From the NCBI RefSeq assembly GCF_900215505.1, contig NZ_LT907844.1:3922001-3986000 (forward strand): a stretch of DNA of 64,000 bases, given 5' to 3'. Positions 56,461 through 64,000 of this stretch are shown here, piece after piece; the first letter of the stretch is position 1; each line of letters begins with the position of its first letter. Position numbers and translations under genes: made by a program. The notes under the pieces were generated by a model. That model saw nothing but the letters and a program-made list of their open reading frames with translations, ran no database searches and had not been told where the DNA came from. The DNA comes from Cohaesibacter sp. ES.047. Lineage in GTDB: Bacteria > Pseudomonadota > Alphaproteobacteria > Rhizobiales > Cohaesibacteraceae.

Positions 56461-57380
56461 TGGAATTCGCAGAAGCATTGCTGATTTCGATTATCACGGC
56501 CTCAACGCCGCTGTTGCTGGCGTCAATTGGCGAGTTGGTGACCGAGCGGTCTGGCGTTCTCAATCTTGGTGTCGAAGGCATGATGATCATGGGCGCGGTG
56601 TGTGCCTTTGCAACGTCACTGGTTACGGGCAACCCCTATCTAGGCGTTCTGGCGGGCATGTTTGGCGGCATCGCCATGTCCCTGTTGTTCGGCTTTCTGA
56701 CCCTGACGCTGGTGGCCAATCAGGTTGCAACCGGACTTGCCCTGACGTTGCTCGGCCTTGGTCTGTCAGGCATGATTGGCGAGCATTTCGTCGGAACACC
56801 GGGCATCAAGTTGCCCACGATCGACATTCCGTTTTTGTCGGACCTGCCTGTGGTTGGCAAGAGCCTGTTCGCGCAGGATATTCTGTTCTATCTCTCGCTG
56901 GCGCTCGTTGTCGGCGTGAGCTGGCTCTTATTCAAGTCTCGCTGGGGGCTGATCCTCAGAGCGGTCGGAGAAAACCACCATTCGGCGCACGCGCTTGGGT
57001 ATGATGTCATCAAGGTACGCTATTTTGCAGTTTTGTTCGGCGGCTTGTGTTGCGGGCTTTCCGGTGCCTATCTGTCGCTTGTCTACACCTCGCTCTGGAT
57101 CGAGAATATGACCGCCGGACGCGGCTGGATCGCACTGGCTCTTGTTGTCTTTGCGTCCTGGTTGCCCGGACGCATCATCGTTGGTGCTTATCTGTTTGGC
57201 ACCGTCTCAATTCTTCAGTACCATGCCCAAGGGGCAGGGTGGGCTATCCCCACCCAGTTTCTGGCGGCATTGCCTTATCTGGCGACCATTCTGGCCCTTG
57301 TCATCATTTCACGGAACAGATCGGTCGCACGGATCAACACCCCCTCATGCCTTGGTCAGGCTTTTGTGCCAGACCGCTAG
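56460..57380 (+). CDS. Nucleoside ABC transporter permease (second subunit)
   Basis: The 306-residue partner permease. Its ATG at 56460 overlaps the preceding stop (TGATG), a mark of translational coupling. Typical segments are ASIGELVTERSGVLNLGVEG, LGVLAGMFGGIAMSLLFGFL and RAVGENHHSAHALGYDVIKV, the last being the ABC-permease coupling region. It is separated from the binding-protein gene by about 170 bases, more than elsewhere in the operon. Confidence 0.93.
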   Translation: MEFAEALLISIITASTPLLLASIGELVTERSGVLNLGVEGMMIMGAVCAFATSLVTGNPYLGVLAGMFGGIAMSLLFGFLTLTLVANQVATGLALTLLGLGLSGMIGEHFVGTPGIKLPTIDIPFLSDLPVVGKSLFAQDILFYLSLALVVGVSWLLFKSRWGLILRAVGENHHSAHALGYDVIKVRYFAVLFGGLCCGLSGAYLSLVYTSLWIENMTAGRGWIALALVVFASWLPGRIIVGAYLFGTVSILQYHAQGAGWAIPTQFLAALPYLATILALVIISRNRSVARINTPSCLGQAFVPDR

Positions 57381-57508
57381 TGGGTTACGCTGCCGGTATC
57401 CGGCGGTTTCTTGAACCGGATGATCTGCCTTTCTGGCAAGGTGGATCATCGGAAGCATCTCCCGGGAACATAACTTTCGGGACATGCATCACACAGACAA
57501 TCAAAATC

Positions 57509-57526
57509 GATCCGCACAAGCGGATC
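57509..57526 (+). promoter_or_regulatory. Hairpin just upstream of the BMP binding-protein gene
   Basis: A perfect 7-bp stem GATCCGC/GCGGATC with a 4-base loop, ending about ten bases before the ribosome binding site. Such hairpins often stabilise the 3' part of an operon transcript so that binding protein is made in excess. Confidence 0.35.
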
Positions 57527-57550
57527 CACCAACGAAGAGGGATGCAACAA

Positions 57551-58618
57551 ATGCGTAAGCTATTCGCAGCGGCTGCAGCTGTAGCACTTGGTCTGACTGC
57601 CGCGATGGCACAGGCCGCTGACCCGGTCAAGGTCGGCTTCATCTATGTCGGCCCAGTCGGTGACATGGGCTGGTCCTATCAGCACGATCAGGGTCGCCTT
57701 GCAGTCGAAAAGAAGTTCGGCGACAAGGTTGAAACCGTTTTTGTCGAGAGCGTTTCCGAAGGCCCTGACGCCGAACGCGTCATCGAGAAACTGGCCCGCG
57801 ATGGCGCCGACCTCATCTTCACCACCTCCTTCGGTTACATGAACCCGACCCTCAAGGTCGCGAAGAAATATCCGGATGTGAAGTTCGAGCACGCCACTGG
57901 CTACAAACGCTCCGACAACGTCTCCACCTATGCCGCACGCTTCTATGAAGGCCGCTACGTCATTGGCCAGATTGCCGCCAAGATGTCCAAGTCGAAAACC
58001 ATCGGCTACATCGGCTCAACCCCGATCCCGGAAGTGATCCGCGGCATCAACGCCTTCATGCTCGGTGCACAATCCATCGATCCGGACATGAAAGTCAAAA
58101 TCGTTTGGGTCAACAGCTGGTTCGACCCGGGCAAGGAAGCAGACGCTGCCAAAGCTCTCATCGATCAGGGCGCTGACATCATTGCCCAGCACACTGACTC
58201 AGCAGCGCCCCTGCAGATCGCAGCAGAGCGCGGCGTCTATGGTTTCGGTCAGGCGTCCAACATGATCAAGTTCGCTCCTGACAACCAGCTCACCGCGATT
58301 GTCGACAACTGGGATGATTATTATATTTCCCGCGTTCAGGCGGTTCTTGATGGCACCTGGAAGTCCGAAGACACCTGGGGTGGCTTTGACGCTGAAATGG
58401 TCCACATGGCCGACTTCACCAACATGCCCGAAGACGTTGCCAAAATGGCGATGGAAACCGAAGCTGCCATCAAATCCGGCGAACTGCATCCCTTCAATGG
58501 CCCGATCTTCAAACAGGACGGCACGCAGGTCATCGGCGAAGGCGAAACCCTTGACGACGGCACGCTCCTGGGCATGAACTGGTACGTCAAAGGTGTTGAC
58601 GGCAAAGTGCCCGAATAA
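57551..58618 (+). CDS. BMP family (nucleoside) ABC transporter substrate-binding protein
   Basis: Periplasmic or lipid-anchored binding protein of 355 residues that delivers the substrate, most likely a nucleoside or purine, to the permeases. ATG at 57551 is preferred over 57542 because GAGGG lies nine bases upstream of it. A signal peptide (KLFAAAAAVALGLTAAMAQA) precedes mature ADPVKVGFIYVGPVGDMGW. The BMP fold shows FVESVSEGPDAERVIEKLAR, TTSFGYMNPTLKVAKKYPD, TYAARFYEGRYVIGQIAAKM and QHTDSAAPLQIAAERGVYGF. There is no lipobox Cys. It closes the operon with a strong terminator. Confidence 0.95.
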   Translation: MRKLFAAAAAVALGLTAAMAQAADPVKVGFIYVGPVGDMGWSYQHDQGRLAVEKKFGDKVETVFVESVSEGPDAERVIEKLARDGADLIFTTSFGYMNPTLKVAKKYPDVKFEHATGYKRSDNVSTYAARFYEGRYVIGQIAAKMSKSKTIGYIGSTPIPEVIRGINAFMLGAQSIDPDMKVKIVWVNSWFDPGKEADAAKALIDQGADIIAQHTDSAAPLQIAAERGVYGFGQASNMIKFAPDNQLTAIVDNWDDYYISRVQAVLDGTWKSEDTWGGFDAEMVHMADFTNMPEDVAKMAMETEAAIKSGELHPFNGPIFKQDGTQVIGEGETLDDGTLLGMNWYVKGVDGKVPE

Positions 58619-58660
58619 GCCTCAACAGCATTCGAATGCTTCGGCATTTTCCAAAAAAAA

Positions 58661-58695
58661 GAGCCCCCTGAGATGCACATCTCAGGGGGCTTTTT
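58661..58695 (+). terminator. Terminator of the nucleoside ABC operon
   Basis: A 12-bp stem AGCCCCCTGAGA/TCTCAGGGGGCT around TGCACA, preceded by A8 and followed by T-rich DNA. Confidence 0.9.
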
Positions 58696-58914
58696 CGTGG
58701 CCACATCAACCCCGGCCAAAGCAATCAGATATCAATGTTTCCGCAAATTGCGGTATCACACCTGCTATCTCATGCTAACCACACTCCCGCCCGACTGTGC
58801 CCAATAGCGCGTGTTTTTCATGGCTTTCAACGATCCCTTCGGCCCGCCCCATAGCGAACAATTGAAAGTTTTCCCGCTGCCCGAAGCACCAATGCGCTTG
58901 CCATAGAGCTTTCG

Positions 58915-59205
58915 CTACATCTGCTTCTGACCGACGCCGCCGGGCTTCCAGTCCAGATCACCAAAATAGGCGAAAACGACCCATGCCTGATTTTCCGTGT
59001 TCTTCTTGGTTTTAAAGCTCACTTCAGGCTTGAGCAATGACCCCGCTTTGGGAGAATTGCAGCAGAACATCGAAGCGGGCATCATGCCAGCTCGCCTCAT
59101 TTTCTTCACCTCTCTCATCGCTGGCCGGTGGTTTTTCATCCATTGTGCTTCTGCCGGGACGATGCAAAGCGAAGCAACAGTGGAAACCATAACGGCTGGG
59201 AGCAA
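58915..59205 (-). CDS. Possible small secreted protein, unknown
   Basis: A minus-strand frame of 96 residues beginning at TTG 59205. It opens with a signal-peptide-like stretch (LPAVMVSTVASLCIVPAEAQ) with an AEAQ-type cleavage site, and the mature part ends in AWVVFAYFGDLDWKPGGVG. There is no good ribosome binding site; an out-of-frame ATG sits slightly upstream. I recognise no family. It may be a degraded gene: the DNA from 58700 to 59389 otherwise holds nothing I can name. Confidence 0.3.
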   Translation of the reverse strand: MLPAVMVSTVASLCIVPAEAQWMKNHRPAMREVKKMRRAGMMPASMFCCNSPKAGSLLKPEVSFKTKKNTENQAWVVFAYFGDLDWKPGGVGQKQM

Positions 59206-59389
59206 GGTTTTGCTTCAATTCATAAGGACACCCATAAAAATGCCACTGGACAGACGTAACTGGTAGTAATTAAATTCTAGTCACGCCTATCCACAGAACT
59301 CCTCGCCATTCAAGTGGAAAGATTTTTGCTTCCTCAAGAAACAAAAAACTTCTGCTTTGCTGCAAGGGGCATTGCTCCAATCATGTCCA

Positions 59390-60427
59390 TCAGACCAGAA
59401 ACTCGAACAACACGCCGGACAGGATCGCACCAAACACACCCAGACCGAGATAGGCCGCAAAGACGCCGGGCTTGACCAGGGACCACACCGCCGTCATTGC
59501 CGGAATGGAGCTGACAGAACCAGCCACCATGAACGACATGGCCGCACCAGACCCCATGCCCTGCTCCATAAGCCCGGCAAGAAGGGGCGGTGCAATGTAG
59601 CCGTTCAGATAGGCCGGAATGCCCACAAGGGCCGCGATGCCAATGGGGAACAATCCTTCCCCTCCGACAATTCCGGCGATGAACTCTGCCGGCACATAGG
59701 TGATAAGCAGCCCCTCAAGGACATAGGCAAGGGCGAGCCACTTGATCAGGAAGAGTGCATTGCTTTTGGCTTCTTGGCGGAATGTCGTCACGCGCGCCTC
59801 TTCGTGCCAAAAGGCCCACTGTGGCTTGCCGCTAAACGGGGAGGGGCCACAGCCGCAGGACGAACAGCCGACCGTATTCTGCTTGAGTGGATCGCCAAAC
59901 AGGCCCATGCGCAACAATTGAAGCACCACAAATCCGCCAAACAGGCCCAAAGCAACCGCTGCTACGGCCTTGCCCACGGCAAACGGCCAGCCGAGCGCGG
60001 ATGCGGTGATGAGGAGGGTCGGGGGATCAATGAGTGGCGAAGACAGCCAGAAGGCCATCACCGCCGACAAGGGCGCGCCAAGCGCCAGAAGCCCCGCAAT
60101 GAAGGGAATAACCTCACAGGAGCAAAAGGGAGCGAGCCCGCCGAGCAGGGCGGCCAGAAAGATCATCCGCACTTCCTTACCCTTGAAGGCCTCGGCAACC
60201 ATAGCCTCAGCGCCCGCAGCCTTGAGATAGGCAATCAACAGCACGGCAAAAACGATGACGGGAAGCGTGCCAACAAAGGCCCGCACGGCGATGCTGATCA
60301 CCGGCACGAAGCTTGCACTGTCGAGCAAGGCAACAAGCATTGGTGCCAATATGACGACGGTCCAAGGGGTTCTGATCGCGGCAAGCAAGTCCCGACCACC
60401 TGAACGCAAGAGAGAGGTATCAGCCAT
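59390..60427 (-). CDS. Permease of the DUF318/ArsP (YraQ-like) family
   Basis: An eight- to ten-helix inner-membrane permease of 345 residues. ATG at 60427 lies inside the end of the ArsR gene (8-base overlap) and is preceded by GAGGA, so the two are coupled. Typical segments are LGGLAPFCSCEVIPFIAGLL, FWLSSPLIDPPTLLIT and a Cys-rich cytoplasmic loop GCSSCGCGPSPFSG. Some members (ArsP) export trivalent organoarsenicals; the Cys-rich loop and the ArsR partner agree with a metal(loid) role, but specificity is not certain. Confidence 0.85.
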   Translation of the reverse strand: MADTSLLRSGGRDLLAAIRTPWTVVILAPMLVALLDSASFVPVISIAVRAFVGTLPVIVFAVLLIAYLKAAGAEAMVAEAFKGKEVRMIFLAALLGGLAPFCSCEVIPFIAGLLALGAPLSAVMAFWLSSPLIDPPTLLITASALGWPFAVGKAVAAVALGLFGGFVVLQLLRMGLFGDPLKQNTVGCSSCGCGPSPFSGKPQWAFWHEEARVTTFRQEAKSNALFLIKWLALAYVLEGLLITYVPAEFIAGIVGGEGLFPIGIAALVGIPAYLNGYIAPPLLAGLMEQGMGSGAAMSFMVAGSVSSIPAMTAVWSLVKPGVFAAYLGLGVFGAILSGVLFEFLV

Positions 60428-60764
60428 GCCGGTCCTCGTTATCATTGGAAGTCAAGTCGCCAAGCGCGCTGAGGTCGACCGTATCGGCACAGCATTCGCT
60501 CAGAATGAAGGAGGCGAGAAGACGCAACCGTTCGAAGTTGGCCCGGTTGATGATTGTCCGCCCCTGCTTTTCCTGCTGCACCAACTCCGCTCCGGTGAGG
60601 AATTTGAGATGATGGGCGAGCGTTGATGGCGCGATTCGTGTTCGGTCCTGAATATCACCAATACTGAGACCGGATTCACCTGCACGGACAAGACAGCGCA
60701 ATACGGTGAGCCGCGCTTCCGATCCCATGGAGGCAAATCCCTGAGCAGCCAGTTCGATTTTCAT
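60420..60764 (-). CDS. ArsR/SmtB-family metalloregulator
   Basis: A 114-residue winged-helix repressor. ATG at 60764 has AAGGAG six bases upstream; the ATG at 60770 has no spacing to the ribosome binding site. The helix-turn-helix lies in GDIQDRTRIAPSTLAHHLKFL and the wing in ELVQQEKQGRTIINRANF. The usual ELCVCD arsenic motif is absent from the recognition helix; a Cys pair occurs near the C-terminus (ILSECCADTVDL), which may be the sensor. It heads an operon with the ArsP-like permease and probably represses it through the palindrome just upstream. Confidence 0.92.
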   Translation of the reverse strand: MKIELAAQGFASMGSEARLTVLRCLVRAGESGLSIGDIQDRTRIAPSTLAHHLKFLTGAELVQQEKQGRTIINRANFERLRLLASFILSECCADTVDLSALGDLTSNDNEDRHG

Positions 60765-60785
60765 CCTCATCTCCTTTGTGTGAAT

Positions 60786-60805
60786 CTATATAACTAGTTT
60801 TATAG
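60786..60805. promoter_or_regulatory. ArsR operator candidate (20-bp imperfect palindrome)
   Basis: A palindrome centred on AACTAGTT with outer arms CTATA/TATAG, 18 of 20 positions symmetric. It lies about 20 bases upstream of the arsR start in the expected promoter region. Confidence 0.6.
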
Positions 60806-61499
60806 TTTCTTTTGAGAATGTCAAGATACACCCATTCACCATCCTATGATTGTATCTCTCTCGGTCAGGATTCCATATCTGCGCCAATGTCAGACGCAGG
60901 TCTCTTCAGTTTTCAAAGAGGTCAAGACCTCGCCATGAGACCACATAACGCATATGACGTTACGGTATACTAGCATCAGCTGTACAAAACAAAAAAGGAA
61001 CAAAATGGAACAAGAGAAGAAAACTGGACGCAAATATCCCACGCACCCCATCCCTTTGTACTAAGGGATGCAGCCTAATTAGAAGGTCTCGAAAGTGAGC
61101 ATGTGACGAACCAAATCAAAGTGAATTATGGATCGTCCATCTCCATGAATGAATCATTTCATAATTTTAGCACAATATTGAGCGCAACTTAAGGTCTGCA
61201 TTACGCGGCCTATATTGGACAATCTCAAACAAAGTAGAAAATGAATTTTGTACAATTAAAAGTGGATATTTTTGTCGAGTATTGGCCAGAGTTTATCAAA
61301 ATTTATTATCAAGCATGCCCGTAAGTAATTGAAGTCAAACGGCAGTTCCTCAGGTTTTATTTAGATGATCTTACAATTGAGAGTTTGAAACAGGCGAACT
61401 GCATGTTAGTATTCTATTAACAATTCAAAGAAATCGAAAGAATCGCTCTACAGCGCATTTTGTCAATTCGTGTGTATTTCAATCCAAGGAGACATTTCC
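60806..61499. other. AT-rich spacer upstream of the kinase cluster
   Basis: Nearly 700 bases of low-GC DNA unlike its neighbours, with many poly-A and poly-T tracts. Apart from a 19-codon open frame (61005-61064, ribosome binding site AAAGGA) whose end overlaps a 7-bp hairpin at 61050-61069, I see nothing. It must carry the promoter of the REC-kinase gene. Confidence 0.4.
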
Positions 61500-62720
61500 A
61501 TGCGGTCTGCAAATACAGCACGGAGCAATGTGTTAGAAGCAGGTTTTGCTCAAAGTGAAGTCGAACAGCGGAATGTATTGATTGTCGAAGCAGATCAATT
61601 CAAACCGAAGACAAAGGTACTCGTCGTTGAAGACGATGATCTCGACTTTCGCATTACCCGCAAGGTTCTCCTGCAACTGGATTCCTATGAACCGGAAATC
61701 GATCGAGCATGTGACTTGAGAGAGGCGCAGCTCGCTGCTCAAAGGACAGACTATGACATCGTCCTGATTGATTTCTGCCTTGGCATGGAGACCGGAGTGC
61801 CGGTCATCAATGTCTTTGGTGGCGAAGAGTCAAACGCTGCCCTCATCCTGCTCACCGGGATGCCAGGAGAAGATATCCAGAAAATTGCGCTCAAAGCAGG
61901 CGTCGTGCATTGCATCAACAAGGATCACCTGAGCCCGGTGCTTATGGAGACAACCTTCCGCAGCGCTCAACACACGCAGGGTCTGAAGAGTGAACTCAAG
62001 AAAACGATTGAGCAGTTGCGCGAGGCAAACGAGGCTAAAGATCACTTCTATGCCAGCATGGGCCATGATCTGAGAACCCCGCTCAACGCAATCCTCGGCT
62101 ATGCCGAACTGATCTCACAAAACACGCTCGATTTGTCGGTCCCCTCGCGCTATCAGGAATTTGCAGTCCGCATCATGTCAGGTGGCCTGCATTTGCTCGA
62201 AGTCATTAACAATATCGTCTTGTCCAACGGCGACGCGCTTGAAGAAATGCGCACCGAATTTGAAAAAGCGGACCTGATAGACATCGCTCGAAAGGGCATG
62301 GATTTGTTGCGCATCTTTGCCGAGCAGAAGAACATAAGAGTCAGACTTCACGCGCCCGACGAGCCGATCTACATCGCGTGCAAAAGCTCGCTGATGACGC
62401 AGGCCATCGTCAATATTCTATCCAACGCCATAAAATACACGCCGGAAAGAGGCGAGGTCAATATCCGCGTAACGACGACGGACAGCGAAGCCATGGTAAG
62501 AGTTCAAGACAATGGCATCGGCATGAGCGAAGACGACATAGAGCTGGCCAGAACCCCCTATGGTCGCGTCAGGCTACCGATCCATCAGTCTCAGGACGGA
62601 ACGGGATTGGGACTTCCCATCGTCGACAAAATCATGTCCTGCCATGATGGCGAAATGGAAATCAAGAGCTATCCTGCTGATGGAACCTGCGTTACCCTAC
62701 GCATGTTGGTGATTGGCTGA
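61500..62720 (+). CDS. Hybrid protein: receiver domain followed by histidine kinase
   Basis: A 406-residue cytoplasmic signalling protein. ATG at 61500 follows AAGGAGA. An N-terminal receiver (about residues 35-150, VLVVEDDDLDFRITRKVL, acidic phosphoacceptor in YDIVLIDFCLG) is followed by a short coiled linker, a HisKA domain with the H-box YASMGHDLRTPLNAILGYAE, and a HATPase domain with N-box NILSNAIKYTPERG, DNGIGMSEDDIE and DGTGLGLPIVDKI. All catalytic motifs are intact and there is no membrane segment. The receiver-first order suggests it is controlled by an upstream kinase. The next frames are a decayed response regulator and a catalytically poor kinase-like protein. Confidence 0.9.
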   Translation: MRSANTARSNVLEAGFAQSEVEQRNVLIVEADQFKPKTKVLVVEDDDLDFRITRKVLLQLDSYEPEIDRACDLREAQLAAQRTDYDIVLIDFCLGMETGVPVINVFGGEESNAALILLTGMPGEDIQKIALKAGVVHCINKDHLSPVLMETTFRSAQHTQGLKSELKKTIEQLREANEAKDHFYASMGHDLRTPLNAILGYAELISQNTLDLSVPSRYQEFAVRIMSGGLHLLEVINNIVLSNGDALEEMRTEFEKADLIDIARKGMDLLRIFAEQKNIRVRLHAPDEPIYIACKSSLMTQAIVNILSNAIKYTPERGEVNIRVTTTDSEAMVRVQDNGIGMSEDDIELARTPYGRVRLPIHQSQDGTGLGLPIVDKIMSCHDGEMEIKSYPADGTCVTLRMLVIG

Positions 62721-62756
62721 TAACGGTTCGCGACGTCGCACACCCAAAAGCGACTT

Positions 62757-62960
62757 GTGCAAACTTTGGCTGCAAATCAAAACAAAACCACCACAGGCCT
62801 GTTGGTTGAGGATGCCGTTGCAGACATCTTCCTTGTCAAAAGAGCTCTTAAAACTCCAAGGATCATGTCCTTGCGTTTGTCGATGACTTTGAAGATCGAC
62901 AGCAGCTCTGACCGGATATCGATCGCTTCAATCCCCTGCAGGACCTGTGATCAATTTTGA
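62757..62960 (+). pseudogene. Frameshifted response-regulator remnant
   Basis: GTG at 62757 opens a frame with the start of a receiver domain, TTTGLLVEDAVADIFLVKRALKT, like single-domain regulators of the Rcp1 type. After ALKT the homologous sequence jumps to another frame (KDHVLAFVDDFEDRQQL, then a stop), so at least one frameshift and a stop have ended it. No phosphoacceptor Asp region remains in one frame. No gene is visible from 62961 to 63153. Confidence 0.65.
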
Positions 62961-63153
62961 TATCTAGCCCGGTCCGAAGTGCAAAACTGCAAATGTCTGA
63001 CAAAGGCATTTGAACCCTTCGTATGGGAACAGGTCATGCGAAGAGACAAACCTTCCTGCAAATCATAGCAATAGACCGAAGCGGCTGCAAAGCCCGAGGT
63101 TGACGTGACGAGGCTTTCACCACACCATTCCAAGTCCAGATTGGAGGGGTGGC

Positions 63154-63846
63154 ATGAATCGGCGGAACAATATGACGGACGGCAGAAAGACAATTGGCGA
63201 CAACTCATTCTATTATGATCTTACAAGACGGATCACCCATGATCTGAAGGCACCAATCCGCCAGATTTCACAACTCTCGGAAATCATCCTTGAGGACAAC
63301 GCGGACAAGCTGGACGAAGAATCCCTTAAGTCGCTAATCATGATGCGTGAACGCGCCTCAACCATGGCCCACCTTGTTAACTCGGTGCGCTCCCTGTCCA
63401 ATGCGTTCTTACGTGAATTGAACATGCAGCAGATCGAACTCGACTGTCTTCTGGAAGAGATTGAAATCGACTCAAAGCTTCCACCAAACCTTCTAAAGAT
63501 CGATAATGCCCCTTCGATTTGGACAGACCCGGAACTCTTTTCAATTTTTTTTTACAATCTCTTCCAGAATTTCTTTCTGCCCCTTGGGTCTGGTCAGATA
63601 GAAAATGCAAGTCTCAAGCTCAATGAAGATGTGCATTCGAGTCTTGGTCTGATGCTAAGAATTCCTGATTTTCCTCTTGAAATACCTAACAAAATGTCTT
63701 TGCTCGAGCTTTCGACATTTGCGCGAGGAGATCTACTTCAAAGTCTCGCTATTATTGAAAGCTCACAATTGGCAGACCGTCTGGGTTGGAAGATTTTTCT
63801 GCACACGAACAACAATAATGAGCTTTCCATGAATCTGTATTTATAG
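63154..63846 (+). CDS. Histidine-kinase-like protein lacking ATP-binding motifs
   Basis: A 230-residue soluble protein. ATG at 63154 follows GGAGGGG. The N-terminus is a clear HisKA dimerisation domain with the phosphoacceptor His in LTRRITHDLKAPIRQISQL and a second helix ending HLVNSVRSLSNAFL. The C-terminal part has the length of an HATPase fold, but the N-box is replaced by YNLFQNFFLPLGSG and no DxGxG or GxGLGL motif exists. It probably cannot bind ATP. It may be a phosphotransfer protein like ChpT or Spo0B, or a degenerating kinase. Confidence 0.75.
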   Translation: MNRRNNMTDGRKTIGDNSFYYDLTRRITHDLKAPIRQISQLSEIILEDNADKLDEESLKSLIMMRERASTMAHLVNSVRSLSNAFLRELNMQQIELDCLLEEIEIDSKLPPNLLKIDNAPSIWTDPELFSIFFYNLFQNFFLPLGSGQIENASLKLNEDVHSSLGLMLRIPDFPLEIPNKMSLLELSTFARGDLLQSLAIIESSQLADRLGWKIFLHTNNNNELSMNLYL

Positions 63847-63905
63847 ACGATTGTTTTTTTCCTAGGGTCAACGGAATGGTTCAATACGATCACGGAGGTC
63901 TGATC

Positions 63906-64000
63906 ATGTGCGCCGCATGGAAAGACGGGAGCGCCAACGCACCAATCGGTGGAACACCTGATGCAGCGTCGTCGGGTATGGCCATCCAGCTGTCCTGTTT
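63906..64000 (+). CDS. Start of an unidentified gene, cut by the window edge
   Basis: An open frame from ATG 63906, with GGAGGT six bases upstream, reads MCAAWKDGSANAPIGGTPDA and runs past the right edge; an in-frame ATG at 63876 is also possible. Too short to name. It follows the kinase-like gene by 59 bases in the same direction. Confidence 0.4.
   Translation, partial: MCAAWKDGSANAPIGGTPDAASSGMAIQLSC

Noticed and set aside
59357-60403. Plus-strand open frame of 348 codons
   Set aside because: Antisense to the ArsP-like permease; strongly polar and biased composition typical of the complement of a membrane protein gene.

Overview
The window reads as a chromosomal segment of an alphaproteobacterium of the Hyphomicrobiales (Rhizobiales). 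The support is gene order and content: uvrA divergent from ssb, gyrA-coaD-cyclophilins-queA-tgt, glmU-glmS, and recG/sdhE/mfd. There is also a phosphatidylcholine synthase, an IalB-family protein, a DUF1127 gene with anti-Shine-Dalgarno hairpin RNAs, and a one-base-mismatch match to the alphaproteobacterial SOS box. A marine Cohaesibacter-like genus is my best guess, but that is inference. Most of the window is stable housekeeping DNA; I see no prophage, CRISPR array, plasmid origin or genomic island.

Layout. 1-2.2 kb: trmFO (runs off the left edge) and a divergent secreted Cys/His/Asp protein. 2.4-2.7 kb: a 51-residue DUF1127 gene followed by three hairpins whose loops carry CTCCTCCC, the arrangement of Rhodobacter CcsR stress RNAs. 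3.3-8.4 kb: uvrA and ssb share a divergent promoter with an SOS-like box; an IS630-family element sits just behind ssb. 8.4-14.4 kb: a cation diffusion facilitator, a two-gene RND pump and a MarC protein. 14.7-22.8 kb: gyrA, coaD, two cyclophilins, queA, tgt and a frameshifted DUF4864-like gene. 23.2-23.6 kb: two identical tRNA-Lys(UUU) genes. 24-31.8 kb: ccdA, a drug/metabolite transporter, a SPOR-like envelope protein, glmU, glmS, DUF454 and DUF502. 31.9-43.4 kb: recG, sdhE, mfd, a degenerate PleD-like regulator, a degenerate acyl-adenylate-type protein and a lone YejA-like binding protein. 43.7-53.4 kb: ialB-family, hspQ, a CitE-family lyase, an LpxL-like acyltransferase, an AEC transporter, a UbiH-family hydroxylase, DUF2182, pcs, terC and a LysR regulator. 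53.8-58.6 kb: a complete BMP-type nucleoside ABC transporter. 58.9-60.8 kb: a doubtful small secreted protein and an ArsR-regulated permease with a palindromic operator candidate. 61-64 kb: an AT-rich spacer, then a two-component cluster in decay (a REC-kinase, a frameshifted response-regulator remnant, a kinase-like protein without ATP-binding motifs) and the start of one more gene.

How it fits together. Genome maintenance and translation quality dominate (uvrA, ssb, gyrA, recG, mfd, trmFO, queA, tgt). Envelope building is represented by glmU, glmS, pcs and the LpxL-like gene. The most notable non-housekeeping signals are the DUF1127/CTCCTCCC hairpin locus and several proteins that keep a family's fold but have lost its catalytic residues.
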